64,000 bases of DNA from Fibrobacter sp. UWH4 (GCF_900142475.1 NZ_FRAY01000004.1:124001-188000); one strand, 5' to 3'. Positions 1-8,537 are shown, counted from the first letter of the stretch. The notes: generated by a model from the sequence alone, not told the origin. Program-made: numbers and translations.

Positions 1-163
1 GCAGGGAATTATCAACAAGGGTCTGCAAAGCCGATGTCGTAATGGGTTTACTGTAGGCCTCATCACGTTTCTTTTCTTTGCAGGCAGCAAGGCAAGCATT
101 AGCGGATGTGGCAGAAAGAAGTGCGACCATGGTCGCGGCAATGAGTGTTTTTGTCCTATTCAT
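1..163 (-). CDS. Secreted protein of unknown function (3' end outside window)
   Basis: Only the first 54 codons are inside the window, and the rest lies beyond base 1. The start reads MNRTKTLIAATMVALLSATS, a basic start followed by a hydrophobic stretch, so it is exported. Cysteines follow in NACLAAC; the spacing could allow lipidation, but ordinary cleavage after the Ala-rich stretch is equally possible. The mature part begins KEKKRDEAYSKPITTSALQTL and matches no family I recognise. A TTGGAGTAGA promoter-like element lies about 30 bases upstream. Confidence 0.6.
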   Translation of the reverse strand, partial: MNRTKTLIAATMVALLSATSANACLAACKEKKRDEAYSKPITTSALQTLVDNSL

Positions 164-194
164 GCCAATACGATAAAAAATCGTACAAGTTAAC

Positions 195-206
195 TCTACT
201 CCAATT
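195..206 (-). promoter_or_regulatory. TTGGAGTAGA promoter-like element, copy 1
   Basis: On the minus strand this reads AATTGGAGTAGA and sits about 32 bases before the start of the secreted protein gene at 163. TAGAGT resembles a -10 hexamer, and a T-rich stretch lies about 16 bases further upstream. It is one of six copies in the window. Confidence 0.45.
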
Positions 207-223
207 AGGCCAAACAAAATCCG

Positions 224-1696
224 CTATGCATTCAGCATAGCATCAATCAACTTTTCCTGATTGCCTTGCAGCAGATACTGTTCCGCGATTTTTCCGTGCT
301 CCATGCGTATAACATTGTCGCAACAGTTTAGAATGAATTCGGGGTCGTGAGTAATCACGAGTAGCGTTTTTCCAGTGGCTGCCAAATTCTGGAGAGTCGC
401 CGATACGGCCAGCATTTGTTTGTAATCCAGGCCGCTGGTAGGTTCGTCGAACACGACAATTTCGCGACCGCTAGAAACGCCACTGCCTATAGCCACGCGT
501 TGCTTTTGACCGCCCGAAAGCGCCATCGGGTGGCAGCTAGCATAATCTTTCAGGTTAAGCCTTTCAAGGATTTCTTGGGCGGCGTTTTCATCTTGCGGAT
601 TCATGCCCAGCAAGATTTCGTCAAGGACGCTTTCCGTAAACAGCTGGTGGTTCACATCCTGCATAATCAGGTATGCGCCGTATTTACGCGCCCTGCGCTT
701 TTGTTGCCAAGTTCCGCGGAGTCCACACAGCACCTGGGCCAGCGTCGATTTTCCGGCACCATTATGGCCGATGATGGCTGTGATTTGATTGCGCGGGAGT
801 GAAAGCACCGGAATGTCTAGAACCGGGAATTTGCGGTTGTAGGCGAAATGGAGGTTGTTGAAGAGCAATGACTCTTTAAGAGATTGCTTCGCAGGCTCCT
901 TCGAACTTTCCGGCCCTTCGGCAAGCTCAGGGACCTTATTTTTAAGTTGTTCCAAATTCATGCAGCGCAGTCCGAGGCTTGCCGCATATTCCGGGCCTTT
1001 CGCTTCGAGTTCGGCGGGAGTCCATTCGTGCGCAATGCAGCCGTCTTTTACATAGCAAATCCGGTCTGCAATGTCTCGCAGGTAATGGATGCGGTGCTCC
1101 ACGATAACAACGGTCTTGCCGCGAGATTTCCAGAACTTGATGATTCCGGCGAGGTCTGCGACGGTTTTCAAGTCAAGATTAGCCGAGGGCTCGTCGAGAA
1201 CGAAAATTTCCGGATCGGTCGCAGAGACCGAGGCGCAGGCGATTTTTTGCTTTTCTCCGCCAGAAAGGTGGAAGATATTTCGGCCCGCCAAATGTTCTAT
1301 GTGGAATTCCTTCACGACGCGATCCACGCGTTCCCGGATTTCTTCCGGATTCATTCCCAAGTTTTCACAGCCGAAGGCAATTTCACTGTCGGTATCGATG
1401 TTGAAAAACTGCGAACGCGGATTCTGGAAAACGGAACCCACATGTCTTGAAATTTCGGCAAGCGTCATGTCGGCGGTATTCTTGTCGCCGAGCAATACAT
1501 CGCCTGCCATCGTTCCCGATTGATAAAGCGGAATAAGCCCGTTGATCAGCTTAGAAATAGTCGTCTTTCCGCAACCCGACTCCCCCACAAGTACAACGCA
1601 TTCGCCAGACTTGATTTCAAAATTCAATTTCTTGATGACGGCGTTGTCCAAGGAATCGGTGTAAGAAAACGAGACGTTTTTGAGGGTAATGTTCAT
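224..1696 (-). CDS. ECF-type transporter ATPase, two fused ABC domains
   Basis: This cytoplasmic ATPase powers an energy-coupling-factor importer; it is a fusion of two ATP-binding cassettes, like EcfA1-EcfA2 in one chain. Domain 1 has Walker A GESGCGKTT and signature LSGGEKQK. Domain 2 has GHNGAGKST and LSGGQKQR, with VFDEPTSGLD as Walker B and D-loop. I start it at MNITLKNVSF (1696), because the 20 codons further upstream fall in a dispersed intergenic repeat. The linker between domains, around residues 250-275, is encoded by another dispersed repeat (VPELAEGP). It forms an operon with the T and S subunit genes upstream. The substrate cannot be read from the ATPase. Confidence 0.88.
   Translation of the reverse strand: MNITLKNVSFSYTDSLDNAVIKKLNFEIKSGECVVLVGESGCGKTTISKLINGLIPLYQSGTMAGDVLLGDKNTADMTLAEISRHVGSVFQNPRSQFFNIDTDSEIAFGCENLGMNPEEIRERVDRVVKEFHIEHLAGRNIFHLSGGEKQKIACASVSATDPEIFVLDEPSANLDLKTVADLAGIIKFWKSRGKTVVIVEHRIHYLRDIADRICYVKDGCIAHEWTPAELEAKGPEYAASLGLRCMNLEQLKNKVPELAEGPESSKEPAKQSLKESLLFNNLHFAYNRKFPVLDIPVLSLPRNQITAIIGHNGAGKSTLAQVLCGLRGTWQQKRRARKYGAYLIMQDVNHQLFTESVLDEILLGMNPQDENAAQEILERLNLKDYASCHPMALSGGQKQRVAIGSGVSSGREIVVFDEPTSGLDYKQMLAVSATLQNLAATGKTLLVITHDPEFILNCCDNVIRMEHGKIAEQYLLQGNQEKLIDAMLNA
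913..939. repeat. Dispersed repeat (GACAAGCTCAGGG type) inside the ABC ATPase gene
   Basis: The stretch is almost identical to intergenic copies at 38521-38549 and partly to 54907-54923. Here it is translated as the linker VPELAEGP between the two ABC domains. Confidence 0.75.
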
Positions 1697-1720
1697 AAAT
1701 TGGGATAGACAATTAAGATA

Positions 1721-1747
1721 GATTGCTTCGCTACGCTCGCAATGACG
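1721..1747. repeat. Dispersed repeat between EcfT-like and ATPase genes
   Basis: The repeat contains GATTGCTTCGCTACGCTCGC, whose two halves can form a hairpin (TTCG/CGCTACG type). Translated on the minus strand it gives the HCERSEAI string often seen as a false N-terminal extension. It fills most of the 59-base gap between the T-subunit and ATPase genes. Confidence 0.6.
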
Positions 1748-1755
1748 TAACAGCA

Positions 1756-2436
1756 CTAATTACGAAGTAAAAATATTACAATTACCGCAATACAATAAAC
1801 AAACACGACAACATCTTGAACGTGGAACCCGATTTTGACCATGCAACTACGTCTCGTTTCAGGCGAAAGGCCTCGCGTCGTCGCCGCCACCGAAAGTTCG
1901 TCACCGATTTTCGTGAGCGACACCAGCAGCGGAATGAGCCTGTATTCGAGGAACAGGAAAGGATTTTTCAAGGTCCGCAGACTGAACAGGCGTATGCCGC
2001 GCATGCGCATTGCGTTTCCGATATCGCGGGCTTCATCGAATACTGTGGGGAAAAAGCGAATCATCACCGCCAGCGGAATCGTTACCTTGTTCGGCGAGTG
2101 CATTCGCGACATTCCCGCCATGAACTCGTTCACCTTGGTGGTCGTCATGACATAGTAAAAAATAACGCTTATCGGCATCACATGCGAAACAAGCATCATC
2201 GTCGAGACAAACAGCGTGCCCGCGAGCCCGACATCCATTGTTTTTAAATAATCAAAACTGAATGCAGATATTGCGTACAAGAAAGAAAAGAGCAGGGAAA
2301 ACCGCCATCTTTTTTCAAGCACCAATAAAACCGCCGGCAAAACAACAATCATGGCGCCATAAATCACTGGCGCGGAAAGAATGATGCTGTTTCCCGCAAT
2401 CGTTAAGAACAGTTTTGCCCGAGGATCCAATTTCAC
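1756..2436 (-). CDS. ECF transporter T component (EcfT/CbiQ-like)
   Basis: This is the transmembrane coupling subunit of an ECF importer, which joins the ATPases to the substrate-binding S subunit. Its 226 residues contain several hydrophobic segments, starting with LFLTIAGNSIILSAPVIYGAMIVV. The conserved coupling region carries AMRMRGIRLF and AATTRGLSPETRRS, matching the family's two Ala-Arg-Gly style motifs. The start overlaps the S-component stop by four bases (ATGA), so translation is probably coupled. The family call is firm from these motifs and from the ATPase and S neighbours. Confidence 0.85.
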   Translation of the reverse strand: MKLDPRAKLFLTIAGNSIILSAPVIYGAMIVVLPAVLLVLEKRWRFSLLFSFLYAISAFSFDYLKTMDVGLAGTLFVSTMMLVSHVMPISVIFYYVMTTTKVNEFMAGMSRMHSPNKVTIPLAVMIRFFPTVFDEARDIGNAMRMRGIRLFSLRTLKNPFLFLEYRLIPLLVSLTKIGDELSVAATTRGLSPETRRSCMVKIGFHVQDVVVFVYCIAVIVIFLLRN

Positions 2437-3047
2437 CGGGCAAGCCCAATTCGTTCGAAGTGTCTTTTCATGATGCGGCGGGCCACAAGTCCACCGATAA
2501 CGGCACCCAAGATGCCGAAGGTGTAGATTCCGACCAGGGGCCAGATGCTGTTAGAAAGTTCCGCCAGCTTCGCAACGTAACCTTCGTCGCACATGCCACG
2601 GGTATATTCCAGATATTCCTCGGTATCAAGCCAAAGCGGAAGCATCATTGAAGAACTCATTAGGCTCAAGACAATGTTTGCCATGTACAAGCCAGCAAAA
2701 TTTTTCCCTATGATTTTCAGAATTGTTCCCGACAGTAGCCCAACTGCAAGGCTTATCGCAAACATGATAATGCTCTGACCCATCACTAACATTGCGCCCC
2801 CGAAAATGCCGCAAAAAAGCAGGCAGCAGAGTATCGGCCTTTCTATTTTCGAATAGAATAGGAACATGGGAATGCTTGTCACTATCGCAACAGAAGCTGT
2901 CGCAATGACAATGAATGCGGGAATATAACCGATGCTTGAAGACATAAATCCAAGCACGATATAAAGCGCCGAAAAAATGCCTACATTCACCAGGTCGCGG
3001 ACCAACGTATTCGATGATTTTTTGCCGGTCGATCTTACATTACTCAT
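2433..3047 (-). CDS. ECF transporter S component, Trep_Strep/MptD-like
   Basis: This is the substrate-specific membrane subunit of the ECF importer, 204 residues with about six hydrophobic segments. The pattern (DLVNVGIFSALYIVLGF near the N terminus, then GLLSGTILKIIGKNFAGLYMANIV, and a late Pro-Leu-rich TM) resembles the Trep_Strep (MptD-type) family of putative ECF S components. The start at 3047 is chosen because GGAGG lies at 3053-3057; an upstream in-frame start at 3140 has no such site. The substrate is unknown. A TTTGGAGTAGA-like element lies about 60 bases upstream. Confidence 0.75.
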   Translation of the reverse strand: MSNVRSTGKKSSNTLVRDLVNVGIFSALYIVLGFMSSSIGYIPAFIVIATASVAIVTSIPMFLFYSKIERPILCCLLFCGIFGGAMLVMGQSIIMFAISLAVGLLSGTILKIIGKNFAGLYMANIVLSLMSSSMMLPLWLDTEEYLEYTRGMCDEGYVAKLAELSNSIWPLVGIYTFGILGAVIGGLVARRIMKRHFERIGLAR

Positions 3048-3105
3048 AAAAGCCTCCAATAGCAAACAAATGCACGCCAAATAGAGTTTTTTTGATGCAC
3101 TTTTT

Positions 3106-3117
3106 TCTACTCCATTT
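3106..3117 (-). promoter_or_regulatory. TGGAGTAGA promoter-like element, copy 2
   Basis: On the minus strand this reads AAATGGAGTAGA, about 60 bases before the ECF S-component gene. It follows immediately after the porin terminator, so it plausibly begins the ECF transcription unit. Confidence 0.45.
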
Positions 3118-3122
3118 AGACA

Positions 3123-3154
3123 GAAAAAGGACCGTGACAAAACGCCACAGTCCC
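3123..3154 (-). terminator. Terminator of the porin-like gene
   Basis: GGACTGTG and CACGGTCC pair with one mismatch around a nine-base loop, followed on the minus strand by TTTTT. It lies 25 bases after the stop codon at 3179. Confidence 0.75.
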
Positions 3155-3178
3155 CTTTTTGCGCATTATGCGAGGTAA

Positions 3179-4582
3179 TTAGAAGCTGTACACCGTTTCA
3201 AGACCGAAACGCAGAGCGTCATCGTCTTCGTTATCCTGCACGGCGACATCCACCATGCCGAAAGCGGTAATTTCCAGGTTTTCGACCGGAGTGATGTAGA
3301 TGCGGCCACCGACATCGAACGTTGCAGCCGTTTCGTCGTCATCATCCAAGGTGTGCGTGTGGTATTCCACAGGGATACCGAACTTGATGAATTCAGCAAG
3401 CTTGAAGGCCGGTTCGGCATACACGAAGAAGTATTCCGGAATTTCGCCGTTGTCAAGGTCGCTTGCATCTTCGGCGGCATCACCCCTGTCAACAATGGCA
3501 TAGAAGGCAGTCGTCTTGATATCGAACATACCCACTTCGAAGGTCGGCTCAACCAAGAAGGCATGGGCAGTAGAAGTCCAATCCTGACCTTCCACGACAT
3601 CGCCATCGTCACCCAGGTAGTCGGCATGGAAACCATACACAGCCCTGAAGCCGAAACCACCGAGAGAGAGACCCGCTTCGACACCGGCATGGAGTTCGTT
3701 ATGCTGAGTGGTCTGGAAGCTCTTGTAGTCTACATACGGACGCAAGTGCTGACCGGCATAATCGAATTCGTAGGCAGCGTGCACATCGTAAACCTTGGCA
3801 CCTTCTTCGTCAGCCCAGTCGTTATCGCCACGACCAAAGCCAACACCGAGAATGAAGCCAGCCAGGTCAATTTCAAGACCGCGGATATCGTGTTCCTTCA
3901 TACCGGCAGCGTTATCGGCAGGATCGTCGTAGTCATAGTAGGCAACGAATGCACCTTCCGAGAAGGTCAGGTCGCCCAGCTTAACCGCGAAGAAATCAGC
4001 CGGCTGGTACTGAACATAGGCACCATTGTAAATGGCGGCCGGGTCAGTCGTTTCGTCGTCGGCTTCGAGGCCAACGAATGCAGACCACTTTTCGTTGAAC
4101 TTGACTTCAAAATTCAGGTCGAAGGTAGAAGCATAGCTGTGGTTCAGGTCATCTTCTGCCCAGACATTGCCTGTGTAAGCATCGAATTCCACTTCGCCAT
4201 TGTACTTGACTTCCATCTGGGCTTCCGAAGTGCCTTCGTTCATGCTAGCCTTGAGCATGCCGAGAGCGTTACCGGCGGCGTCAGCGACTTCGCCCGGGTT
4301 AGTGTTTTCGGCAGGAGCGGATTCAGCGGCTTTTTCTTCGGCAGGAGCGGCAGCGACAGGAGTTTCCTGAGCCGGAGCAGCGGCAGGGGCTTCCTGGGCA
4401 GGAGCCGCAGCGGCCTGAGTTTCAGCAGGGGCAGCAGCGGGAGCTGCAGCAGGAGCTTCCGCAACAGGCGCTGCAGCGGGGGCTTCGGCGGCAGGAGCGG
4501 CATCCTGGGCAAATGCAGACGCAGCAAAGAAGGATGCGGCTGCAAGACCGAACAAAAGATTAGACGTCAAACGGTTTTTCAT
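3179..4582 (-). CDS. Porin-like outer membrane protein with Ala/Pro/Glu-rich N-terminal segment
   Basis: This 467-residue protein is predicted to sit in the outer membrane. A signal peptide (MKNRLTSNLLFGLAAASFFAASAFA) is followed by about 80 residues made of APAAEAP/AAAPAQE-type repeats, then by alternating beta-strand sequence ending in LRFGLETVYSF, with the terminal aromatic typical of beta-barrels. The acidic/aromatic barrel part resembles generic porins; I recognise no named family. The low-complexity segment could span the periplasm or bind peptidoglycan, which is inference. The start at 4582 has a GGGAGAG site. A DtxR-type box lies about 150 bases upstream, so metal control is possible. 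Confidence 0.72.
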   Translation of the reverse strand: MKNRLTSNLLFGLAAASFFAASAFAQDAAPAAEAPAAAPVAEAPAAAPAAAPAETQAAAAPAQEAPAAAPAQETPVAAAPAEEKAAESAPAENTNPGEVADAAGNALGMLKASMNEGTSEAQMEVKYNGEVEFDAYTGNVWAEDDLNHSYASTFDLNFEVKFNEKWSAFVGLEADDETTDPAAIYNGAYVQYQPADFFAVKLGDLTFSEGAFVAYYDYDDPADNAAGMKEHDIRGLEIDLAGFILGVGFGRGDNDWADEEGAKVYDVHAAYEFDYAGQHLRPYVDYKSFQTTQHNELHAGVEAGLSLGGFGFRAVYGFHADYLGDDGDVVEGQDWTSTAHAFLVEPTFEVGMFDIKTTAFYAIVDRGDAAEDASDLDNGEIPEYFFVYAEPAFKLAEFIKFGIPVEYHTHTLDDDDETAATFDVGGRIYITPVENLEITAFGMVDVAVQDNEDDDALRFGLETVYSF

Positions 4583-4730
4583 TTTTCTCTCCCTTGACGG
4601 ATTAATTTTCTGTTTTTGTAACACTCCGTCAGGTTTTTTACAAATAGTGCTACAAAAACGCTTGGCTATCGCCTTCTGTATGCTATTGCTGCAAAATGCG
4701 TGCCAAGATGTTTCAGTTTAGTTCCAGAAA

Positions 4731-4744
4731 TTAGACTAATCTAA
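4731..4744. promoter_or_regulatory. DtxR-type box upstream of the porin-like gene
   Basis: TTAGACTAATCTAA matches the inverted repeat seen in front of dtxR-feoAB. It lies between the feoB terminator and the porin gene and could control the latter. Confidence 0.55.
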
Positions 4745-4761
4745 TTCAAGAATTTTAATGA

Positions 4762-4792
4762 AGGGCTGGCAGGATTTGGGCCTACCAGCCCT
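4762..4792 (-). terminator. Terminator after feoB
   Basis: AGGGCTGG and CCAGCCCT form a perfect 8-bp stem with a 15-base loop, 18 bases past the feoB stop. The following minus-strand sequence is only moderately U-rich. Confidence 0.6.
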
Positions 4793-4809
4793 GTTCTTGA
4801 TTCCAAAGG

Positions 4810-7767
4810 TTAGTCTTCGAAACGTTTTTCTTTATTCGCCTTCATGCCGAAGAGCTTGAGGAAGATTCCCGTACCCACGAGCACCACGATGGCAGCGACA
4901 ATCCATGTCACGTTTCCACCAACAGGCACCTGGTAAAGGAGTACCGCCACAGCCCAGGCAAGGAGCGTCTGCACCGTCGCCATGAGGACGGCGAGACCGA
5001 GGCCGATTTCACGGGCAACCACGCCCATGGCAGCAAGGCACGGCACATAGAGCAGGATGAAGATGAGGAATGCGAACACCTGCCAGTTAAAGCCATCCAC
5101 CGGGTTACCGTTCTTATCCGGATTGTGGAAGTAAGAGCGGAGGTTCGCGTAGATGTCGGCGGTTTCGGAAAGGTCGCCTTCTTCGAGAGCGCCCATTTCG
5201 TCTTCGGAGAGTTCGAGGCCAGCGGCAGCGAGCTTGGCAAACACAGCTTCGCGGGTCTTTTCATCCTCTTCTTCTTCGCCGAAGGTTTCGATGGCTGCAT
5301 ATTCTTCGCAGGTCAGCACCTTGGCGTCGGTAATCTTGTCCAGAGTTTCTTTCTTGAGTTCGGCGGCTTCCTGGCCTTCCAATTCGCCGGTGGTTCCCAG
5401 CGGGTCGGTAAGCGAACCGAAGACTTCGGCGAGGTTAGCAGGAATCGAGCCGAGGGCTTCGAGCACAGCGCCCTTGATGTCGGGAGCGCCACCTTCTTCC
5501 TCTTCTTCGGCAGGGCATTCGTCGACGCCTGCGATAAGCGGCTTTTCTTCTGCGGGAGCCTCGGCAGGAGCGGCTTCGGCAACCACAGCACTATCAGTTG
5601 CAGCGGAGTCAGCAACAGCGGCGACTGTCGAATCCGCCTTCACGCTATCCGCGGCGGCAGAATCAGCGACTGCAACTTGTTCCGATTCGGGACGTTGCGG
5701 GGTGTCCCCGCTAGAAGGGGTAGCGGATGCCGCGTTAGCGGCAGGAGCGAGGGGAAGGCTTTCCCCTTCCGGTTCCGCGGCCTTGCCATCTGCAGGAGCA
5801 TCGGCATTTTCCCCCACCATGGAATAGAGCGAGTTCATGGTACCGATAACGGCTTCCTTGGCCAGAAGGCCCGTGAACAGGGACACGGATGCGGGCCAGT
5901 TTTCTTTCTCGACGCCGAAGGGCTCGAATACCGGCGTAATGGCCTTACCGATAACAGAAAGCAGGCTGTTTTCGGAGTCTCCGTTACCGGCGGTGAACTC
6001 GTTTGACTTCACCACCTTGGATTCGTCAACAACGAAACCTTCGGGGAGCGCCACGTTTTCAGCCTCGCCTGCTTCGTTTTCTTGAACCATCTGGTAGCCT
6101 TCATCGGCCTGGACGATTTCGGTCGTCTTGCCGTCAACATCGACATACATTTTCTCGACAATGCCGAAGCTGTTGAGGAACCCGAGCACGGCAACGGCAA
6201 GCGTAATCACCTTACCGGCGCGCCAGATGTAGTCGCGCAGGCGCTGCCAGCAGTGAATCATCAGGGACTTGAACTTGGGCAAATGATACGGCGGAAGTTC
6301 CATCACAAAGTTAGGGGCCTGGCCCTGGAAAAGCGACTTCTTCAGGAACAAACCGTAAGCGATAGCGAACAGCACACCGGCGAGGTAAAGCAGGAACACC
6401 ACCGTGCCCGCCATCTTGCCGAAGAATGCCGCCGCAAACAGCGCGTACACCGGGAGGCGCGCGCCGCAGCTCATGAACGGCACCAGGAAAATGGTGAGGA
6501 AACGTTCACGCTTGGATTCCAGCACGCGGGAGCCCATAATGCCCGGCACGCCGCAACCGAAGCCCGCCATCATGGGCACGAAGGCACGACCCGGGAGCCC
6601 GAGGAATCTCATGAAACGGTCTGCAACGAAAGCCGCGCGGGCCATGTAACCCGAGTCTTCCAAGAACGAAAGGCACAGGAACATGAAGAAGATGACCGGG
6701 ATGAAGGTGGAAACCGTCTGGATACCGGTACCGATACCGTCGGCGAGAATGGCCGTGACAAAGGAGGGGCAGCCGAGTACATCGCCCAGCAGGTAGCCGA
6801 GGCCATCCACGAAAATCGCACCGAACAGCACGTCAAAGAAATCAATGAATGCAGAACCGATGGTGACCGCAATCCAGAACACCAGATACATGATGACCAG
6901 GAATATGGGGAGAGCTGCCCAGCGGTTCAAGAGAACGGCATCCAGTTTGTCGGAGAATGTCTTTTTCGTGCGGACAGAAACAGTCGCCTTGCCCGCCACG
7001 CTATGCGAAATGGAATAGCGGTTTTCAGCCATCGCAAATTCCGGCTCTTCGCCCAGAATCTTCGCGACTTCGGCCTTGTCGAGCTTTACGCCCGCTTCGG
7101 CGAATTTGTCTGCATAGCTCTTCTGGTTGCCCAAGTACATGAGCGAAACCCAGCGAGCATCCGCATCCAAAAGCTTTGCGACCGGTGCCACCTTCGGTTC
7201 CAAAACCTTCACGGCCTCTTCGACCTTGTCGCCGTAAACCATCTGCTTCGGGAGCGGCATCGGGCTAGCAAGCACGTGGCCCATCTGGCTAATAAAATTA
7301 GTGACGCTCTTTTCGCTCACGGCAGAAAGCGGAATGCACGGCACGCCGTAGAAATCAGAAAGTTCGTCGAGATCCAGCTGGATTCCGCGATTTTCGGCAA
7401 TGTCCATCATGTTGACGGCAATCACCATCGGAATCTTCATGTCGGCAAGTTGGCTCGTAAGGAACAGGTTGCGTTCCAGGTTCGTCGCATCGACGATGTT
7501 GATAATCAAGCTCGCTTCGCGGCTGAGCAAGTAATCGACAGCAGCGCGTTCGTCTTCGGCATTTGCGAACAAAGCGTAAGTACCCGGAAGGTCCACCAGG
7601 CGAATCTGGCGGTCGCCCAGTTCAAAGTAACCTTCCTTCTTTTCGACCGTCACGCCGGGCCAGTTACCCACATGCTGGCGTGCACCCGTAAGGGCGTTAA
7701 AGAGAGCCGTCTTACCGCAGTTCGGGTTACCGGCAATTGCAATCGTCAAAAGTTTTCTGGCAGCCAT
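4810..7767 (-). CDS. feoB: Ferrous iron transporter FeoB with large low-complexity insert
   Basis: FeoB is the inner-membrane permease for Fe(II). The N-terminal G-protein domain shows G1 GNPNCGKTALFN, G3 DLPGTYAL and NMMD; the membrane part has the Gate regions with LEDSGYMARAAFVADRFM, GCGVPGIM and CGARLPVYA. At 985 residues it is about 200 longer than usual. The extra length lies between the Gate regions, residues about 650-850: first an Ala/Asp/Pro-rich tract (ADSAAADSVKADS), then an acidic helical stretch. Part of the tract (residues 666-688) is encoded by intergenic-type repeats. feoA overlaps the start (TAATG). DtxR-type boxes precede the operon, so iron repression is likely. Confidence 0.93.
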   Translation of the reverse strand: MAARKLLTIAIAGNPNCGKTALFNALTGARQHVGNWPGVTVEKKEGYFELGDRQIRLVDLPGTYALFANAEDERAAVDYLLSREASLIINIVDATNLERNLFLTSQLADMKIPMVIAVNMMDIAENRGIQLDLDELSDFYGVPCIPLSAVSEKSVTNFISQMGHVLASPMPLPKQMVYGDKVEEAVKVLEPKVAPVAKLLDADARWVSLMYLGNQKSYADKFAEAGVKLDKAEVAKILGEEPEFAMAENRYSISHSVAGKATVSVRTKKTFSDKLDAVLLNRWAALPIFLVIMYLVFWIAVTIGSAFIDFFDVLFGAIFVDGLGYLLGDVLGCPSFVTAILADGIGTGIQTVSTFIPVIFFMFLCLSFLEDSGYMARAAFVADRFMRFLGLPGRAFVPMMAGFGCGVPGIMGSRVLESKRERFLTIFLVPFMSCGARLPVYALFAAAFFGKMAGTVVFLLYLAGVLFAIAYGLFLKKSLFQGQAPNFVMELPPYHLPKFKSLMIHCWQRLRDYIWRAGKVITLAVAVLGFLNSFGIVEKMYVDVDGKTTEIVQADEGYQMVQENEAGEAENVALPEGFVVDESKVVKSNEFTAGNGDSENSLLSVIGKAITPVFEPFGVEKENWPASVSLFTGLLAKEAVIGTMNSLYSMVGENADAPADGKAAEPEGESLPLAPAANAASATPSSGDTPQRPESEQVAVADSAAADSVKADSTVAAVADSAATDSAVVAEAAPAEAPAEEKPLIAGVDECPAEEEEEGGAPDIKGAVLEALGSIPANLAEVFGSLTDPLGTTGELEGQEAAELKKETLDKITDAKVLTCEEYAAIETFGEEEEDEKTREAVFAKLAAAGLELSEDEMGALEEGDLSETADIYANLRSYFHNPDKNGNPVDGFNWQVFAFLIFILLYVPCLAAMGVVAREIGLGLAVLMATVQTLLAWAVAVLLYQVPVGGNVTWIVAAIVVLVGTGIFLKLFGMKANKEKRFED
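5705..5770. repeat. REP-like hairpin repeats inside feoB
   Basis: Three adjacent inverted repeats: CCGCTA/TAGCGG, GCCGC/GCGGC and AGGGGAA/TTTCCCCT. The first and third nearly match intergenic repeats at 34667-34686, 34564-34585 and 55083-55105. They lie in frame within the feoB insert. Confidence 0.75.
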
Positions 7768-8051
7768 TATACCCTCCTCAGCTTGAGAACATTGGCTTCT
7801 TCTTTACGGAGCGAGAGCCTGTAAGACAGTACGCTTACTTCAATCGGATCGCCGAGGGGGGCCACCTGCAAGACTTCCATTTGAACGCCACGCACAAGGC
7901 CCATCGAAAGCAACTTGGACTTGTAAGCAGAATCGCCCTCGTTATAACCGACGATCTCTACCTTGTCGCCCTTCTTGAGTTCCGAGAACTTGGGCTCGGT
8001 ACTCCACTTTTTCGTTTGCGACTTTCCGCCGCAACCACAATTACAGCTCAT
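7767..8051 (-). CDS. feoA: FeoA, accessory protein of ferrous iron uptake
   Basis: FeoA is a small SH3-like cytoplasmic partner of FeoB. The 94 residues contain the family pattern LKKGDKVEIVGYNEGDSAYKSKLLSMGLVRGVQMEVL and the closing RLSLRKEEANVL. The N terminus begins MSCNCGCGGK, a Cys-rich extension not present in all FeoA proteins, which could bind metal or an Fe-S cluster (inference). Its stop codon shares a base with the feoB start, so the two are translationally coupled. It is the middle gene of dtxR-feoA-feoB. Confidence 0.92.
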   Translation of the reverse strand: MSCNCGCGGKSQTKKWSTEPKFSELKKGDKVEIVGYNEGDSAYKSKLLSMGLVRGVQMEVLQVAPLGDPIEVSVLSYRLSLRKEEANVLKLRRV

Positions 8052-8099
8052 ATCATCCTCATATAAAAACGGGAAAACCCTTGAGCGGAGCCTTCCTGT

Positions 8100-8537
8100 T
8101 TACTTTGTGTTTTTGACAACCCTTAGTTTTTTTACCGAAGAAACTTTTGCCGAGGCAATCGCATTCGACGGTTTCACAAAATCTTCAATCTTACCGAGCG
8201 TTTCTGCCGAAAGGATATGTTCCATACTGCAAGCATCCTTGTCGGCAATCGCCTCGGACACGCCCAGCTTAATCAGGAATCCCTTCAGAAGAATATGACG
8301 GTTCAAAATCATGGCAGCAACGCGCTCTCCCTCTTCGGTGAGTTCTACACCGCTGTAGGGTTCCTGCCTCACAAGGCCCATTTTCTTGAGTTCCACCATG
8401 GCCTTTGCAACCGACGGCATTTTCACGCCGAGAGCCGCGGCAATATCCTTGACGCGGGCAAGCCCGTTCGCCAGGCGCAGCATGTGCACCATTTCCAAGT
8501 AGTCTTCTAAGCTTTGAGTCAGTTTTGTATGGTCCAT
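8100..8537 (-). CDS. DtxR/MntR-family metal-dependent repressor
   Basis: This 145-residue regulator has the winged-helix start typical of the family (LTQSLEDYLEMVHML, then VKDIAAALGVKMPSVAKAMVELKKMGLV) followed by the metal-binding/dimer region (HILLKGFLIKLGVSEAIADKDACSMEHILS). It lacks the C-terminal SH3-like domain, so it is MntR-sized. It is the first gene of the feo operon and lies behind three box-like sequences, so it very likely regulates itself and feoAB. Iron is favoured as ligand because of the feo linkage, though MntR-like proteins can sense manganese. Confidence 0.88.
   Translation of the reverse strand: MDHTKLTQSLEDYLEMVHMLRLANGLARVKDIAAALGVKMPSVAKAMVELKKMGLVRQEPYSGVELTEEGERVAAMILNRHILLKGFLIKLGVSEAIADKDACSMEHILSAETLGKIEDFVKPSNAIASAKVSSVKKLRVVKNTK

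Noticed and set aside
1697-1756. N-terminal extension of the ECF ATPase (MLLRHCERSEAI)
   Set aside because: It is the translation of a dispersed repeat, and a normal start lies at 1696. Unlike the TrpB case, an ATG is available directly before the conserved domain.
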